A stretch of 64,000 nt of DNA from Bradyrhizobium sp. CCGUVB4N (GCF_024199945.1 NZ_JANADP010000001.1:372001-436000), one strand, 5' to 3'; shown: positions 8,222-16,348, counted from the first letter of the stretch. Notes: generated by a model from the sequence alone, not told the origin. Numbers and translations: made by a program.

Positions 8222-8641
8222 TCAGTGCGGCGCGATGTCGGCGCGATCGAGCGATTCCAGCGTCGACGCGTTGCCGCAATAGCCGGGGTAGTTCTCGGCG
8301 GCAGTGCCGGTGACGAGCTCCAGATTGCAGCGTGCCTTGTGATGGCACAGCGAGCAGACCCGCTCCATGTCGCGCAGCAGCAGCGGTTGCGCGCGCTGCA
8401 GGCGGTCGCTGTCGATGCCGAGCCGGTCGAGCATCTGCGGCAGCTCGTCGGCGGCGTGGTGGCCGTGGCGGACGAGGTCTTCGAGATCGTCGGGTGCGAT
8501 CCTGAGATCGTTGGCGATGCGGTCGAAATCGGAGCGATCGAGCTGCCGCAACTCGTTCAGCTCGCGGCGATGCTTCAGCCAGCCGGCAAAGGATTCGATG
8601 AGGTCCTGAACGATGGGATAGGGCCTGCTTGCGGTGCTCAT
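8222..8641 (-). CDS. DUF6455 family protein with Cys cluster
   Basis: The 139-residue protein is started at ATG 8641, which has a GGAG box six bases upstream; an in-frame ATG at 8653 lacks one. The middle has a DUF1127-like stretch (RELNELRQLDRSDFDRIANDL) and the C-terminal third a Cys-rich motif, CSLCHHKARC with further Cys at YCGN, suggesting metal binding. It appears cytoplasmic. It is convergent with the TonB receptor (27 bp between stops). Family function is not known. A degenerate match to its C-terminus lies on the other side of the receptor at 5574-5633. Confidence 0.72.
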   Translation of the reverse strand: MSTASRPYPIVQDLIESFAGWLKHRRELNELRQLDRSDFDRIANDLRIAPDDLEDLVRHGHHAADELPQMLDRLGIDSDRLQRAQPLLLRDMERVCSLCHHKARCNLELVTGTAAENYPGYCGNASTLESLDRADIAPH

Positions 8642-8813
8642 GCGAAGCTCCATGGGGCTCGTGCGATGGGAGCCAGACTAGGCACAATGGTGCAGACGCG
8701 CGTTGCGCTGGATCAAATTGGGAAGGGATCGAGGAAGCGGCTCTCGTGTCGCGGAGGTGTGCGGCAGTGTCGCAACAACCACCTTCGCCGGGACGACAGC
8801 GGAGAATTGGCGT

Positions 8814-9599
8814 TCAGCTAAACCGCTCCGTCGCCCACGCATACAGGCTGCCGTGAATCGGCTTCTCGCCGCCGCGGCCCTTGGGGGAGATGTGCAGGCC
8901 GATGATCTCGGGATCGGTAACGAGGCCGAGATAGCTCGAAGGATCGAAGAACAGCTTTGGCTCCGCGTGCACGGCGTAGAACGACTGCTTCGGCAGCGCG
9001 TTCTGCAACTCGCCGGTGCGGCGCGCCAGCGCGGTCAGTGCCGCCGGCCCGTAGATCGCGACGCGAATATCCGAGAGACGGTTCGAGCCGCCGCGCAGGC
9101 GCCGCATCAGGAAGGTGATGCGATGGCGCGCCGACAGCCAGTTCGGCGTCAGCTCCTCCTGCTCCATCAGCTCTTCGAAGGCGGCGACGATGCCGTGCTC
9201 CGGCGGCAGGTAGATCACGGAGTTGCCGAGCTGGCGCGGCCGTTCCCAGGCGAAATACGGTCTTGCGGGATTGATCTCGACCGGCTTGAGCAACAGCACG
9301 TCGGCATCGAGCCAGAGGCCGAGGCCTTTCGCCATCAGCTTCATGCGGAAGAAATCGCTGAACTGCAGCGTGGTCCAGTCGCGCCAGCTACCGTCCGGCT
9401 GCGGTGGCCGCAGACGTTCGGAGAATGCGTGCGGCAGGATCGCCTCGGCATCGGCATTGTCGACGCCCGCCGGAAGACCGGGGATGGTGTCGAAACTATA
9501 GACCGTGACCTTGTGGCCGGCAGCGAGCTGCGAGCGCAGACAGGTCTGGCGCAGCGCGTCCATCGGGCCATGCCAGAAGGTGACGATCTCGGGCAGCAT
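8814..9599 (-). CDS. Glycosyltransferase with DXD motif (GT32/alpha-1,4-GT-like)
   Basis: The 261-residue protein begins LPEIVTFWHG, a pattern typical of GT32-like sugar transferases, and carries LDADV with the metal-binding DXD at D98/D100. Hydrophobic runs are absent, so it is cytoplasmic or peripheral. It probably adds a sugar to a surface glycan, but donor and acceptor cannot be told. It stands alone downstream of leuD, separated by a terminator, without other polysaccharide genes nearby. A later DPEIIGLHISPK segment resembles the C-terminal part of the family. Confidence 0.8.
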   Translation of the reverse strand: MLPEIVTFWHGPMDALRQTCLRSQLAAGHKVTVYSFDTIPGLPAGVDNADAEAILPHAFSERLRPPQPDGSWRDWTTLQFSDFFRMKLMAKGLGLWLDADVLLLKPVEINPARPYFAWERPRQLGNSVIYLPPEHGIVAAFEELMEQEELTPNWLSARHRITFLMRRLRGGSNRLSDIRVAIYGPAALTALARRTGELQNALPKQSFYAVHAEPKLFFDPSSYLGLVTDPEIIGLHISPKGRGGEKPIHGSLYAWATERFS

Positions 9600-9630
9600 G
9601 AGGCAGAGATATACGGGATATCAAAGGCAA

Positions 9631-9666
9631 AGAAAAAGCCCCGGCGCGCGTCTCGCACCGGGGCTT
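9631..9666 (-). terminator. Rho-independent terminator after leuD
   Basis: A 9-bp stem (AAGCCCCGG / CCGGGGCTT) with a 13-base loop lies 17 bp past the leuD stop. Reading on the minus strand it is followed by a T-rich run (TTTTTCTTTG). Confidence 0.88.
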
Positions 9667-9682
9667 CGAATGAGACTTGAGA

Positions 9683-10288
9683 TCAAGCCCAGGCGCGTTC
9701 GCGCTTGAGCTTGTCCTCATAGGTGTCGATCGAGGACTTCTTCTCCATCGTGAGACCGACGTCGTCGAGGCCGTTGATCAGGCAGTGCTTGCGGAACGGG
9801 TCGATCTCGAACTTGACCTTGCCGCCGTCGGGACCGCGGATCTCCTGGTTCGGCAGGTCGATCGTCAGCGTCGCGTTGGCGCCGCGCTCGGCGTCGTCGA
9901 ACAGCTTGTCGAGGTCTTCCTGCGACACGCGGATCGGCAGAATGCCGTTCTTGAAGCAGTTGTTGTAGAAGATGTCGCCGAACGAGGTCGAGATCACGCA
10001 GCGGATGCCGAAATCGAGCAGCGCCCAGGGCGCGTGCTCGCGGCTCGATCCGCAGCCGAAATTGTCGCCGGCGACCAGCACCTTCGAGGTGCGATAGGCG
10101 GGCTGGTTGAGGACGAAATCCGGGTTCTCGCTGCCGTCGTCCTTGTAGCGCTGCTCGGAGAACAGTCCCTTGCCAAGGCCGGTGCGCTTGATGGTCTTGA
10201 GGTACTGCTTCGGAATGATCATGTCGGTGTCGACATTGATGATCTTCAGCGGCGCCGCGACGCCTTCCAGCGTGGTGAACTTGTCCAT
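9683..10288 (-). CDS. leuD: 3-isopropylmalate dehydratase small subunit
   Basis: The 201-residue subunit pairs with LeuC to isomerise 2-isopropylmalate to 3-isopropylmalate in leucine synthesis. It opens [31 protein letters not shown] and contains [17 protein letters not shown], the substrate-contacting signature of the swivel domain. Length is normal. A GGGAA box precedes ATG 10288. The partner leuC is at 16645-18051 on the same strand, 6.4 kb upstream in transcription sense, with an IS element and several unrelated genes between, so the two are not co-transcribed as in the common leuCD operon. Confidence 0.97.
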   Translation of the reverse strand: MDKFTTLEGVAAPLKIINVDTDMIIPKQYLKTIKRTGLGKGLFSEQRYKDDGSENPDFVLNQPAYRTSKVLVAGDNFGCGSSREHAPWALLDFGIRCVISTSFGDIFYNNCFKNGILPIRVSQEDLDKLFDDAERGANATLTIDLPNQEIRGPDGGKVKFEIDPFRKHCLINGLDDVGLTMEKKSSIDTYEDKLKRERAWA

Positions 10289-10375
10289 CTTGGGCTTCCC
10301 GGTTGGAACTCAGGGGAGGGCTGTTTAGCCCGGTTGGCGCGCAAATCCTAGGCCGGATTCGGCAATCTTGGTCTG

Positions 10376-10945
10376 TCAGAGTGGCGGGGCCATGCTCTCG
10401 GGGACAAAGCCGGTCGGCAGGCCGTCGATGCTCTTCATGTTCTTCAGGCCCCAGTATTTGCGCAGATTGTCGACGCCCTGCTTCGTCCAGTAGCGCACCA
10501 GGCTGCCGCGCTCCTGCTTGTAGTCGAACAGGGGCACGCCCATGCCGCACGATGTCTGCACCAGCTCGACCGAGAGGCGCACGATCTGGCGTGCTCCGGT
10601 CATGTCCTCGAACTCAGGAGCGAGATCGGCGTACTCCGGCGTGCCGCGCATCAGCGACCGGCCCTGGCCATAGAGCCGCAGGATCACCGGGGGTCCTTCG
10701 AAGGCGCAAAACATGATGGTCAGGCGCTTGTCGTCGGAGGCAAGCAGGTGCGCGCGGGTCTCGCTGCCGCTGCCGGTGCAATCGAGGTAGGCGACGTCAC
10801 TGTCTCCGAGCACCCGGAACGAGGACAGGCCCTTGGGGGACACGTTGATGCGCCCCTTCGGCGGGGCACTCGCGACGAAGAAGATTTTTTGACGCTCGAT
10901 GAAAGCCCGGTGCTCGGGTTCGATCTTCGCGAATTGCTTGCCCAA
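10376..10945 (-). CDS. Pyridoxamine 5'-phosphate oxidase family flavoprotein
   Basis: The 189-residue product has the split-barrel fold pattern of PNPOx-like proteins: FFVASAPPKGRINVSPKG near the N-terminus, VAYLDCTGSGSETRAHLL, and LTIMFCAFEGPPVILRLYG. Such proteins bind FMN or F420; the reaction is unknown and true pyridoxamine oxidase activity is unlikely. The best start is TTG 10945, preceded by AAAGGA eight bases upstream. It is divergent from the MmyB-type regulator at 11044, with a shared 98-bp control region holding an inverted repeat, so it may be the regulator's target. Confidence 0.8.
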   Translation of the reverse strand: MGKQFAKIEPEHRAFIERQKIFFVASAPPKGRINVSPKGLSSFRVLGDSDVAYLDCTGSGSETRAHLLASDDKRLTIMFCAFEGPPVILRLYGQGRSLMRGTPEYADLAPEFEDMTGARQIVRLSVELVQTSCGMGVPLFDYKQERGSLVRYWTKQGVDNLRKYWGLKNMKSIDGLPTGFVPESMAPPL

Positions 10946-11000
10946 GTCCGGCGTCCTTTAGGCGGCGACGAAGTCTGGACAGAAAGCTAGCACTTATCTA

Positions 11001-11033
11001 ATACCGGTTTAATGATCTACTTTATGCTGGTAT
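11001..11033. promoter_or_regulatory. Candidate operator between PPOX gene and regulator
   Basis: The half-sites ATACCGG (11001-11007) and CTGGTAT (11027-11033) form an inverted repeat with a 19-bp spacer and one mismatch. The spacer and flank are AT-rich, and TATAAA lies at 11031-11036. Position in the divergent gap fits binding by the adjacent HTH regulator. Not demonstrated. Confidence 0.4.
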
Positions 11034-11043
11034 AAAAATCACC

Positions 11044-11862
11044 ATGATCGGACAAGACCCGGCCGCCCCGGCTCTCTCGCTCAGCGCGTTCCTGCGGGCG
11101 CTTCGGGAGCGCCAGTCGCCGGCCGAATTCGGCCTCGCCGCCGGGCCACGGCGGCGCACGCCCGGGCTGCGGCGCGAGGAGGTCGCCCAGCTCTGCGGCT
11201 TGAGCGTCACCTGGTACACGTGGATCGAGCAGGGGCGCGACGTGTCCGTCTCGGCGTCGGCCCTCGCGCGCCTCGCCAGCGGGTTGCGCCTGTCACGAGC
11301 CGAGCGCAGCTATTTGTTCGAAGTCGCCGGCAAGCGCGATCCCGAACGTCCCGGCATCAGCGATGATCCGCCCGAGGAGATCCTGGCCTGCGTCGATGCG
11401 ATCGATGGACCCGCCTACATCCTCGATCGCACGTGGCGCGCGCGTCGCTGGAATGCGAAGGCGTCGCTGCTGTTTGCAGGATGGCTCGACGCGGACGGCG
11501 AGAAAAATCTGCTGCGCTACATCTTCCTCAGGCCAGAGGCGCGAACCCTGATCCTTGACTGGACTGCCCGCGCGCGTCGCGTCGTCGCGGAGTTCCGCGC
11601 CGCGGTGACGGCCTACTCCGACGATCCGGAGATTCGCCGGCTGATCGAGGAGCTGAGACTGGGAAGCCCCGACTTCGAACGCTGCTGGGAAACACAGGGA
11701 GTGTTGGCGCGCGAAGGAGGCGAGCGCACATTCGATCATCCGACCATGGGGCTGCTGCACTATCAGCAGGTGTCGCTGTCTCTCGCGGGTTGGTCCGACT
11801 ATCGGCTGACGATGCTTCTCCCTGCAGCGCGCCTCGAGACGTCCGCGCCCTACTCCGCCTGA
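11044..11862 (+). CDS. HTH transcriptional regulator with MmyB-type ligand-binding domain
   Basis: The 272-residue protein has an N-terminal XRE-type helix-turn-helix at about residues 35-75, including the family hallmark RRTPGLRREEVAQLCGLSVTWYTWIEQG. The C-terminal half (from about 115) matches MmyB-like ligand-binding domains, with AYILDRTWRARRWN and the late FDHPTMGLLHYQQVSLSLAG. Such regulators usually control a divergent oxidoreductase gene, here the PPOX protein. No ribosome site is visible before ATG 11044, and the start lies just after an AT-rich promoter-like stretch, so the mRNA may be nearly leaderless. Its last 13 bases overlap the convergent zinc peptidase gene. Confidence 0.9.
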   Translation: MIGQDPAAPALSLSAFLRALRERQSPAEFGLAAGPRRRTPGLRREEVAQLCGLSVTWYTWIEQGRDVSVSASALARLASGLRLSRAERSYLFEVAGKRDPERPGISDDPPEEILACVDAIDGPAYILDRTWRARRWNAKASLLFAGWLDADGEKNLLRYIFLRPEARTLILDWTARARRVVAEFRAAVTAYSDDPEIRRLIEELRLGSPDFERCWETQGVLAREGGERTFDHPTMGLLHYQQVSLSLAGWSDYRLTMLLPAARLETSAPYSA

Positions 11863-12248
11863 GCCTCGATCGCCTCCATATCGGCGTCAGAGAGGCCGAA
11901 ATGGTGGCCGATCTCGTGGATCAGGACGTGGCGGACGATATGGCCGATGGTCTCGTCGTGCTCGGCCCAGTAGTCGAGGATCGGCCTGCGGTAGAGCCAG
12001 ACCATGTTGGGCAGCCGCGCCACGTCGCCAAAGCTCTGCTGGGGCAGGCCGACGCCCTGGAACAGGCCGAGCAGGTCGAACTCGCTCTCGCATTCCATCT
12101 CGTCCAGGACCTCCTCGGTGGGGAAGTCGTCGACGCGGATGATCACGCCTTCGCAGAGGCCGCGAAATTCCGCCGGCAGGCGCTCGAAAATGTCGTGCGC
12201 CGTCACTTCCATCTCGGCCAGCGAGGGCGCTTTCAGGTCCGTCCACAT
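11850..12248 (-). CDS. Small zincin-like metallopeptidase (DUF1025-type)
   Basis: The 132-residue cytoplasmic protein ends in a classic zinc peptidase motif, HEIGHHFG (H111, E112, H115), in the context LIHEIGHHFGLSDADME. The N-terminal part (LAEMEVTAHDIFERLP, then acidic) and the central MVWLYRRPILDYW are typical of the minimal metallopeptidase family PF06262. These are compact proteases without known substrates. The gene overlaps the 3' end of the regulator by 13 bp, in opposite orientation. Confidence 0.88.
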   Translation of the reverse strand: MWTDLKAPSLAEMEVTAHDIFERLPAEFRGLCEGVIIRVDDFPTEEVLDEMECESEFDLLGLFQGVGLPQQSFGDVARLPNMVWLYRRPILDYWAEHDETIGHIVRHVLIHEIGHHFGLSDADMEAIEAQAE

Positions 12249-12371
12249 CGGGTTCTCATAGCGCGGGTTTCCCGCCGATGCATCCGGCTTTATAAGCGCG
12301 CGAGGTTGACGGGCGCCGCCAAAACGGGGAGCTTGGGGCCTCGATGGGGGACGGGTCAGGTGGGCGATAAA

Positions 12372-12701
12372 ATGCGAGCAAACACAGCGCTGACGCTACT
12401 GTGCATGGGGTTGTTTTCGCTGGTTTGCGTTGGTGGTGCCCATGCCCAGCCTCTTGCCCAGACGGCGGGCACCGAACTCCGCCTGGCCCAGGCGGTCTCG
12501 CCCGACGACGTCCCGCCGCCGCGCAAGCGGCCCCAGACCCGCCTGCGCGTCACGCCCTACTACACCCCGGACGGCGTCTATCCGCGATACAACCCGGGCC
12601 CGGATGCGGTCCGCGAGTGCAACGCCGTTTACGTGCAGGAATTCCGTCCGAGCGGCACGGTGATCGTGCCGCATATGAGCTGCTACTGGCGTCGCGGCTG
12701 A
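12372..12701 (+). CDS. Small exported protein, function unknown
   Basis: The 109-residue product has a signal peptide (MRANTALTLLCMGLFSLVCVGGAHA/QP). The mature part has a Pro/Arg linker (PPPRKRPQTRLRV) and a compact C-terminus rich in Tyr and Pro, with two Cys (VRECNAVYV and MSCYWRRG) that could form a disulfide. Similar tiny proteins are common in Bradyrhizobium but have no known role. It is the first of several small exported proteins in this stretch. Confidence 0.7.
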   Translation: MRANTALTLLCMGLFSLVCVGGAHAQPLAQTAGTELRLAQAVSPDDVPPPRKRPQTRLRVTPYYTPDGVYPRYNPGPDAVRECNAVYVQEFRPSGTVIVPHMSCYWRRG

Positions 12702-12708
12702 TCCGCGC

Positions 12709-12942
12709 TCAGTGCCCGCGCAGCGCGCCGATCAGCCCGGCGCCGACGATGAGCGCAGAGGCGCCATAGACCAGGATCGCCATCACGAGCTGCGTCAGCG
12801 GGCTTGCCGTGCCGCCCTCGACGCCGGGCCCTTGCGAGGCCAGCGCCGAACTCGCGCCGAGCAGCATGCTCGCTGTGATCGCGAGGCGAGATATCCGCAG
12901 TCTGCTGGAACTTGCCAAGAAACTTGCCAAGAAACTTGCCAT
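12709..12942 (-). CDS. Small exported or membrane protein with N-terminal repeat
   Basis: A 77-residue product from ATG 12942 with GGAG six bases upstream; in-frame ATGs at 12957 and 12948 are alternatives. The first residues MASFLASFLASSS come from a 12-bp tandem repeat. A signal-like segment (LAITASMLLGASSALAS) and a C-terminal hydrophobic segment (LVMAILVYGASALIVGAGLIGAL) follow, suggesting a small membrane protein. Convergent with the previous gene. No family recognised. Confidence 0.55.
   Translation of the reverse strand: MASFLASFLASSSRLRISRLAITASMLLGASSALASQGPGVEGGTASPLTQLVMAILVYGASALIVGAGLIGALRGH
12909..12940. repeat. 12-bp tandem repeat inside a coding start
   Basis: The unit AACTTGCCAAGA is present 2.7 times in a row and lies in the first codons of the minus-strand small protein, giving the repeated FLAS residues. 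Confidence 0.85.
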
Positions 12943-13183
12943 GACCATCTCCTGCATTCGCTCGACCAGAAGATACGTACGTCGCTGACGGCTGGTTTTG
13001 GTGGCGCGTGAAATGTTGCGCCGCTGCCGAGGAACCTAGCCCGTGTTCTCTGCATTCAAATCCGGGGCGCGTTTCATCCATAGCAGATTCAGGCCCGCGG
13101 TTCCAGGTTCGGCGCTCGCCGAGCCTGCGACGCGACGCCTGATCCGTGCGTGCACCCGCAACGATGTCAGGAGATCCAACGAA

Positions 13184-13402
13184 ATGCAGTCAATGAAAAT
13201 GCTCGGCCTCGCGGCCGCTGGCGCGCTGTTCGTCCTCGCCGCGCCGGTGGAGCGCGCGCAGGCGGTGTCGCTGATCAATCCCGTCGCCGCGCAATCAGTG
13301 CAGGATGAAGCCCGGCCGACGACCGAGGTGCGCTGGCATCGCCATCACTGGCGCCCGCGTCATTGGCGCGGACACCGCTGGCATCATCATCGCCGCTGGT
13401 GA
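13184..13402 (+). CDS. Small exported His/Arg/Trp-rich protein
   Basis: The 72-residue product starts at ATG 13184 with AGGAG about 11 bases upstream (ATG 13193 is an alternative). After a signal peptide (LGLAAAGALFVLAAPVERAQA) the mature N-terminus reads VSLINPVAAQ, and the last 23 residues are almost only His, Arg and Trp (WHRHHWRPRHWRGHRW). Metal or polyanion binding is plausible but inferred. The INP motif just after the signal peptide is shared with the Gly-rich protein at 14236. Confidence 0.65.
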   Translation: MQSMKMLGLAAAGALFVLAAPVERAQAVSLINPVAAQSVQDEARPTTEVRWHRHHWRPRHWRGHRWHHHRRW

Positions 13403-13496
13403 TGCGCGGGTCGCGTTGAGAACAGGCCCGCATGACGGGCCTGTTTTAACTTGCAGGCGGCCGTGCGTTGCCCTCATGCTGCGGGCGGAGGTCGTC

Positions 13497-13757
13497 ATGA
13501 CGAGATGGATCGCATTGGCTGTTGTTGTCGGGCTCGCCGCGGGCCTGCCTCACGCTTCCGCTGCGCAGCGCGTGACGAAGCTTCCGGATGCCTCGGCGGG
13601 GCGCGCGGTGTTCGATGGGCGACGACACGTCCGATACGATGTTGCGCGCTACACGCCGCGTCCTGATCCGCACTATTACGCGCGGCCTGCGTATTATCGG
13701 CCTTATCCTTACGGCGTGCCCGCACCCTTCGTGATCGGCTACGGGCCGTTTTGGTGA
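13497..13757 (+). CDS. Small exported Tyr/Pro-rich protein
   Basis: An 86-residue product from ATG 13497 with a GGAGG box. The signal peptide is MTRWIALAVVVGLAAGLPHASA, and the mature part becomes very rich in Tyr, Pro and Arg (PHYYARPAYYRPYPYGVP), ending GYGPFW. No domain is recognised. Composition suggests a flexible surface or periplasmic protein. Confidence 0.65.
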   Translation: MTRWIALAVVVGLAAGLPHASAAQRVTKLPDASAGRAVFDGRRHVRYDVARYTPRPDPHYYARPAYYRPYPYGVPAPFVIGYGPFW

Positions 13758-13761
13758 TACC

Positions 13762-14061
13762 TCAGGCCGCAGGCGCAAATCCCTTCACCAGCAGCACCGT
13801 CGCTTGCGCGCCTGCCTTGCGATCGCGCGAGATGTCCTGGTAGTCGGGCGAGTTCGAGAAGGCGAGGAATGCAGCCTCGTCGGGAAACGACATCATGACA
13901 AGCTTGTCGTGCAGCCATTCGCCTTCGAGCACGCGCGGTTGCTCGTCAGCGGCGAGCAGCCTTCCATTGAACTTCCTGAACACGTCGAAGAACCGCGCCT
14001 GGTAGCGGTCATAGGCCGCGCGATCCGTCATCTTCAGCTGCGCAATCGCGTAGACGGTCAT
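13762..14061 (-). CDS. DUF1330 family protein
   Basis: A 99-residue dimeric alpha/beta-barrel type protein. ATG 14061 is chosen with AAGGA upstream and yields MTVYAIAQLKMTD, the usual N-terminus. FRKFNGRLLAADEQPRVLEGEW and the FPDEAAFLAFSNSPDYQ stretch are the diagnostic DUF1330 parts. The protein is cytoplasmic and its activity is unknown. It is convergent with the Tyr/Pro-rich gene, 4 bp between stops. Confidence 0.88.
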   Translation of the reverse strand: MTVYAIAQLKMTDRAAYDRYQARFFDVFRKFNGRLLAADEQPRVLEGEWLHDKLVMMSFPDEAAFLAFSNSPDYQDISRDRKAGAQATVLLVKGFAPAA

Positions 14062-14235
14062 CTCCCGAATTCCTTTTGTCCGTGCACCTTGTTCTGGCAC
14101 TGCGCGGAACGTCGTTCATTCATGGCGCATTCACGTCCCTGTCCCTAGCTTAATCTCGGGAGCGGCTGCAATTGAACAGCGATGGCGCGAGACGCAGCGC
14201 CGCAATGACGCTGTCCACATTCAGGGAGACATTCC

Positions 14236-14802
14236 ATGCTGAGGATATTGGGTCCGCGCACAAGCGCGTTGCGATTGCTCGGGCTTGCGGCCATTGCCAC
14301 GTTGGTGCTGTCGGCCGGGACTGCGCGTCGCGCTGAAGCGATGACGCCGATCAATCCGACCGCACTGCCGCTGGCGAAAGCTGCAAGCGGCGACATGATG
14401 ATCCAGGTCCGCCACGGTGGCGGCGGCGGCGGTGGACATGGCGGTGGCGGACATGGCGGAGGTTTTCACGGCGGCGGTGGCTTCCACGGTGGCGGAGGCC
14501 ATTTCGGTGGCTTCCATGGTGGTGGTTTCCACGGCGGTGGCTTCCGCGCCGCGCCCGCCTTCCATGGCGGCGGCATGCGCTACGGCGGTATCCATTATGG
14601 CGGCTATCATCGGCACTGGGGCGGCGGCTATTATCGCCCGCACTACGGCTATCGCCATTTCCACCGCCGCTACTACGGCGGCTACTATCCCACTTACCAC
14701 TATCCGCGCCGCTGCCGGATCGTCTGGACCTATTACGGCCCGCGCCGCATCTGCCGCTGGCACCACTGGCATCGCTGGCACTATCCGTACCGCTATTGGT
14801 GA
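14236..14802 (+). CDS. Exported Gly/His-rich protein
   Basis: The 188-residue product has a signal peptide (LGLAAIATLVLSAGTARRAEA) and a mature start MTPINPTALPLAKA. A glycine/histidine tract of GGGGGHGGGGHGGG type follows (about residues 60-115), and then a Tyr/Arg/His/Trp-rich end. Two Cys (RRCRIVW, RRICRW) may bond. Such Gly/His tracts can bind metal or act as flexible surface material; neither is shown. A terminator follows. Confidence 0.72.
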   Translation: MLRILGPRTSALRLLGLAAIATLVLSAGTARRAEAMTPINPTALPLAKAASGDMMIQVRHGGGGGGGHGGGGHGGGFHGGGGFHGGGGHFGGFHGGGFHGGGFRAAPAFHGGGMRYGGIHYGGYHRHWGGGYYRPHYGYRHFHRRYYGGYYPTYHYPRRCRIVWTYYGPRRICRWHHWHRWHYPYRYW

Positions 14803-14814
14803 GTGCGGAAATGA

Positions 14815-14839
14815 AAAGGGCGCCCCAGCGGCGCCCTTT
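14815..14839 (+). terminator. Rho-independent terminator after Gly/His-rich gene
   Basis: A 10-bp perfect stem (AAAGGGCGCC / GGCGCCCTTT) with a 5-base loop lies 12 bp after the stop at 14802, followed by TTTGTTC. The symmetric A/T ends would let it serve both strands. Confidence 0.8.
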
Positions 14840-14870
14840 GTTCATCGAGCTGCCTGGAGCTAGTAGCTCG

Positions 14871-16001
14871 TCACAGTGATTGTGACTCTTTGGACGTTGC
14901 GGGATAGGCGCGGCCCATTTTGGCGCGGGCTTTTTCGGTCGTGAACATCCATTTGATGCGGGCGCCAGCGGCATTTCGTTGTTTCTCCCATGCGGCGATT
15001 TCGCGGCGGAGCCAGTTTGGGTCGTCGATCCTGCGGTCGAGGCACTGACCGCGGAGCACGCCGATCTCGATCTCGACCATGTTGAGCCAACTGGCGTGCT
15101 TTGGGGTGTAGTGGAACTCCAGGCGGCGCAGAATTCGCCGGGCTTCGTCAGGCGCGAATGCCTCATAGAGGGAGCCTACGGAGTGGGTCGACAGATTGTC
15201 CTGCACGACGCGGATGCACCCGGCGTCGGGATAATGAACATCGACGAGTTCGCGCATGCACTGGGCGTAATCTTCTGCCGCCCGTCGCTCTGTGACTTTG
15301 ACTTTGCGCCATGGCCGATGCACGTCGATGCAGACGAAGAGATTGACGGTGCCGTTGCGGCGATACTCGCAATCGTAACGTTCGAGTTGGCCCGGCTCGG
15401 CGGGGATCGGCTCGCGAACCTCGCCGATGAGCTGGACCGGGCTCTCGTCGAAGCAGACCACCGGCCGGTCGGGATCAGGCGCCTCGGCATATAGGTCGAG
15501 CACGTCTTCCATGCGGGCGACATATTCGCCATCGACCTTTGGAATGCACCACATATCCTTGCGCCACGGCTTGAGGCCGTTTTCGGCCAGCCGCCGGCGC
15601 ACCGTCTCGCCCGACAGGCTCTCGTGGTCGGTGAGCCTGACCATGGCGTCGGCCAAAAGCTCCAGCGTCCAGCGGGCGCGACCCTCGGGAGGGGTTGCGC
15701 AAGCCGTTGCCACCAGCAGGGCTTCCTCCTTGCCGGTGAGCTTGCGCTCCGCGCCTGGACGCGGATCCTCGCTCAGCGCCCGCTCCAGATTGCCTTCCAC
15801 GAAGCGCCGTTTGGTCCGGTACACGGTGGAACCGCCCACCGCCACGGCGCGGGCAATCTCTTCATCGCTGCGGCCGGCATCGGCCGCCAGCAATATCTGG
15901 GCGCGCTTGAGCTTGCGGGCAGCCCGCTTGCCCTTGCTCAACATCGCGGTGAGTTCACAGCGTTCGGCTTGGCTCAATTCGACCCGATAACGTACATTCA
16001 T
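14871..16001 (-). CDS. IS630-family transposase
   Basis: The 376-residue protein has N-terminal helix-turn-helix segments (RAQILLAADAGRSDEEIARAV, then GSTVYRTKRRFVEG), a winged linker, and a DDE catalytic core with D185 in CFDES, D268 in VQDNLSTH and E310 in WLNMVEIE, the usual IS630 contexts. No frameshift or premature stop is seen, so it looks functional. The start has AAGGAGG upstream. Its stop overlaps the left terminal inverted repeat. Confidence 0.93.
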   Translation of the reverse strand: MNVRYRVELSQAERCELTAMLSKGKRAARKLKRAQILLAADAGRSDEEIARAVAVGGSTVYRTKRRFVEGNLERALSEDPRPGAERKLTGKEEALLVATACATPPEGRARWTLELLADAMVRLTDHESLSGETVRRRLAENGLKPWRKDMWCIPKVDGEYVARMEDVLDLYAEAPDPDRPVVCFDESPVQLIGEVREPIPAEPGQLERYDCEYRRNGTVNLFVCIDVHRPWRKVKVTERRAAEDYAQCMRELVDVHYPDAGCIRVVQDNLSTHSVGSLYEAFAPDEARRILRRLEFHYTPKHASWLNMVEIEIGVLRGQCLDRRIDDPNWLRREIAAWEKQRNAAGARIKWMFTTEKARAKMGRAYPATSKESQSL

Positions 16002-16038
16002 CGCGACCTCCTTGTCGGAGGACCGGACGAATCGACAA

Positions 16039-16332
16039 ATGAATCGAAAATCAGGCGCCGCTCGCAGCCTCAGCCCTCAAGGCTTCACCGAAAAGCAGGG
16101 CCAGTACCTGGCCTTCATCTACACCTACGCGCACATGTTCCGACGCCCGCCCGCCGAGACCGACATGCAGCGCCACTTTCAAGTCAGCCCGCCTTCGGTC
16201 CACCAGATGATCGTGACCCTCGAACGAAATGGTCTCATTCGGCGCCAACCCGGCGTCGCTCGAAGCATCCAAATCCTCGTGGCTCCGAAAGACCTGCCCA
16301 TCCTGAACTGGCTCGGAATCAACCAGTCATAA
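16039..16332 (+). CDS. LexA-like winged-helix protein carried by the IS element
   Basis: The 97-residue product resembles the DNA-binding domain of LexA: GFTEKQGQYLAFIYTYAHMFRRPPAETDMQRHF followed by VSPPSVHQMIVTLERNGLIRR, a winged helix. No autoprotease domain is present. It is divergent from the transposase, with 37 bp between starts, and lies inside the IS ends; its 3' end overlaps the right inverted repeat. A role in control of the transposase promoter is inferred. ATG 16039 has its nearest GGAGG about 18 bases upstream, so a non-ATG start is possible. Confidence 0.75.
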   Translation: MNRKSGAARSLSPQGFTEKQGQYLAFIYTYAHMFRRPPAETDMQRHFQVSPPSVHQMIVTLERNGLIRRQPGVARSIQILVAPKDLPILNWLGINQS

Positions 16333-16348
16333 TCAGTGTGACGAGGTA

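Noticed and set aside
14351-15166. Long minus-strand ORF through the Gly/His-rich gene and IS end
   Set aside because: It is an antisense shadow: it spans the IS boundary and mirrors the Gly/His codon bias of the real plus-strand genes.
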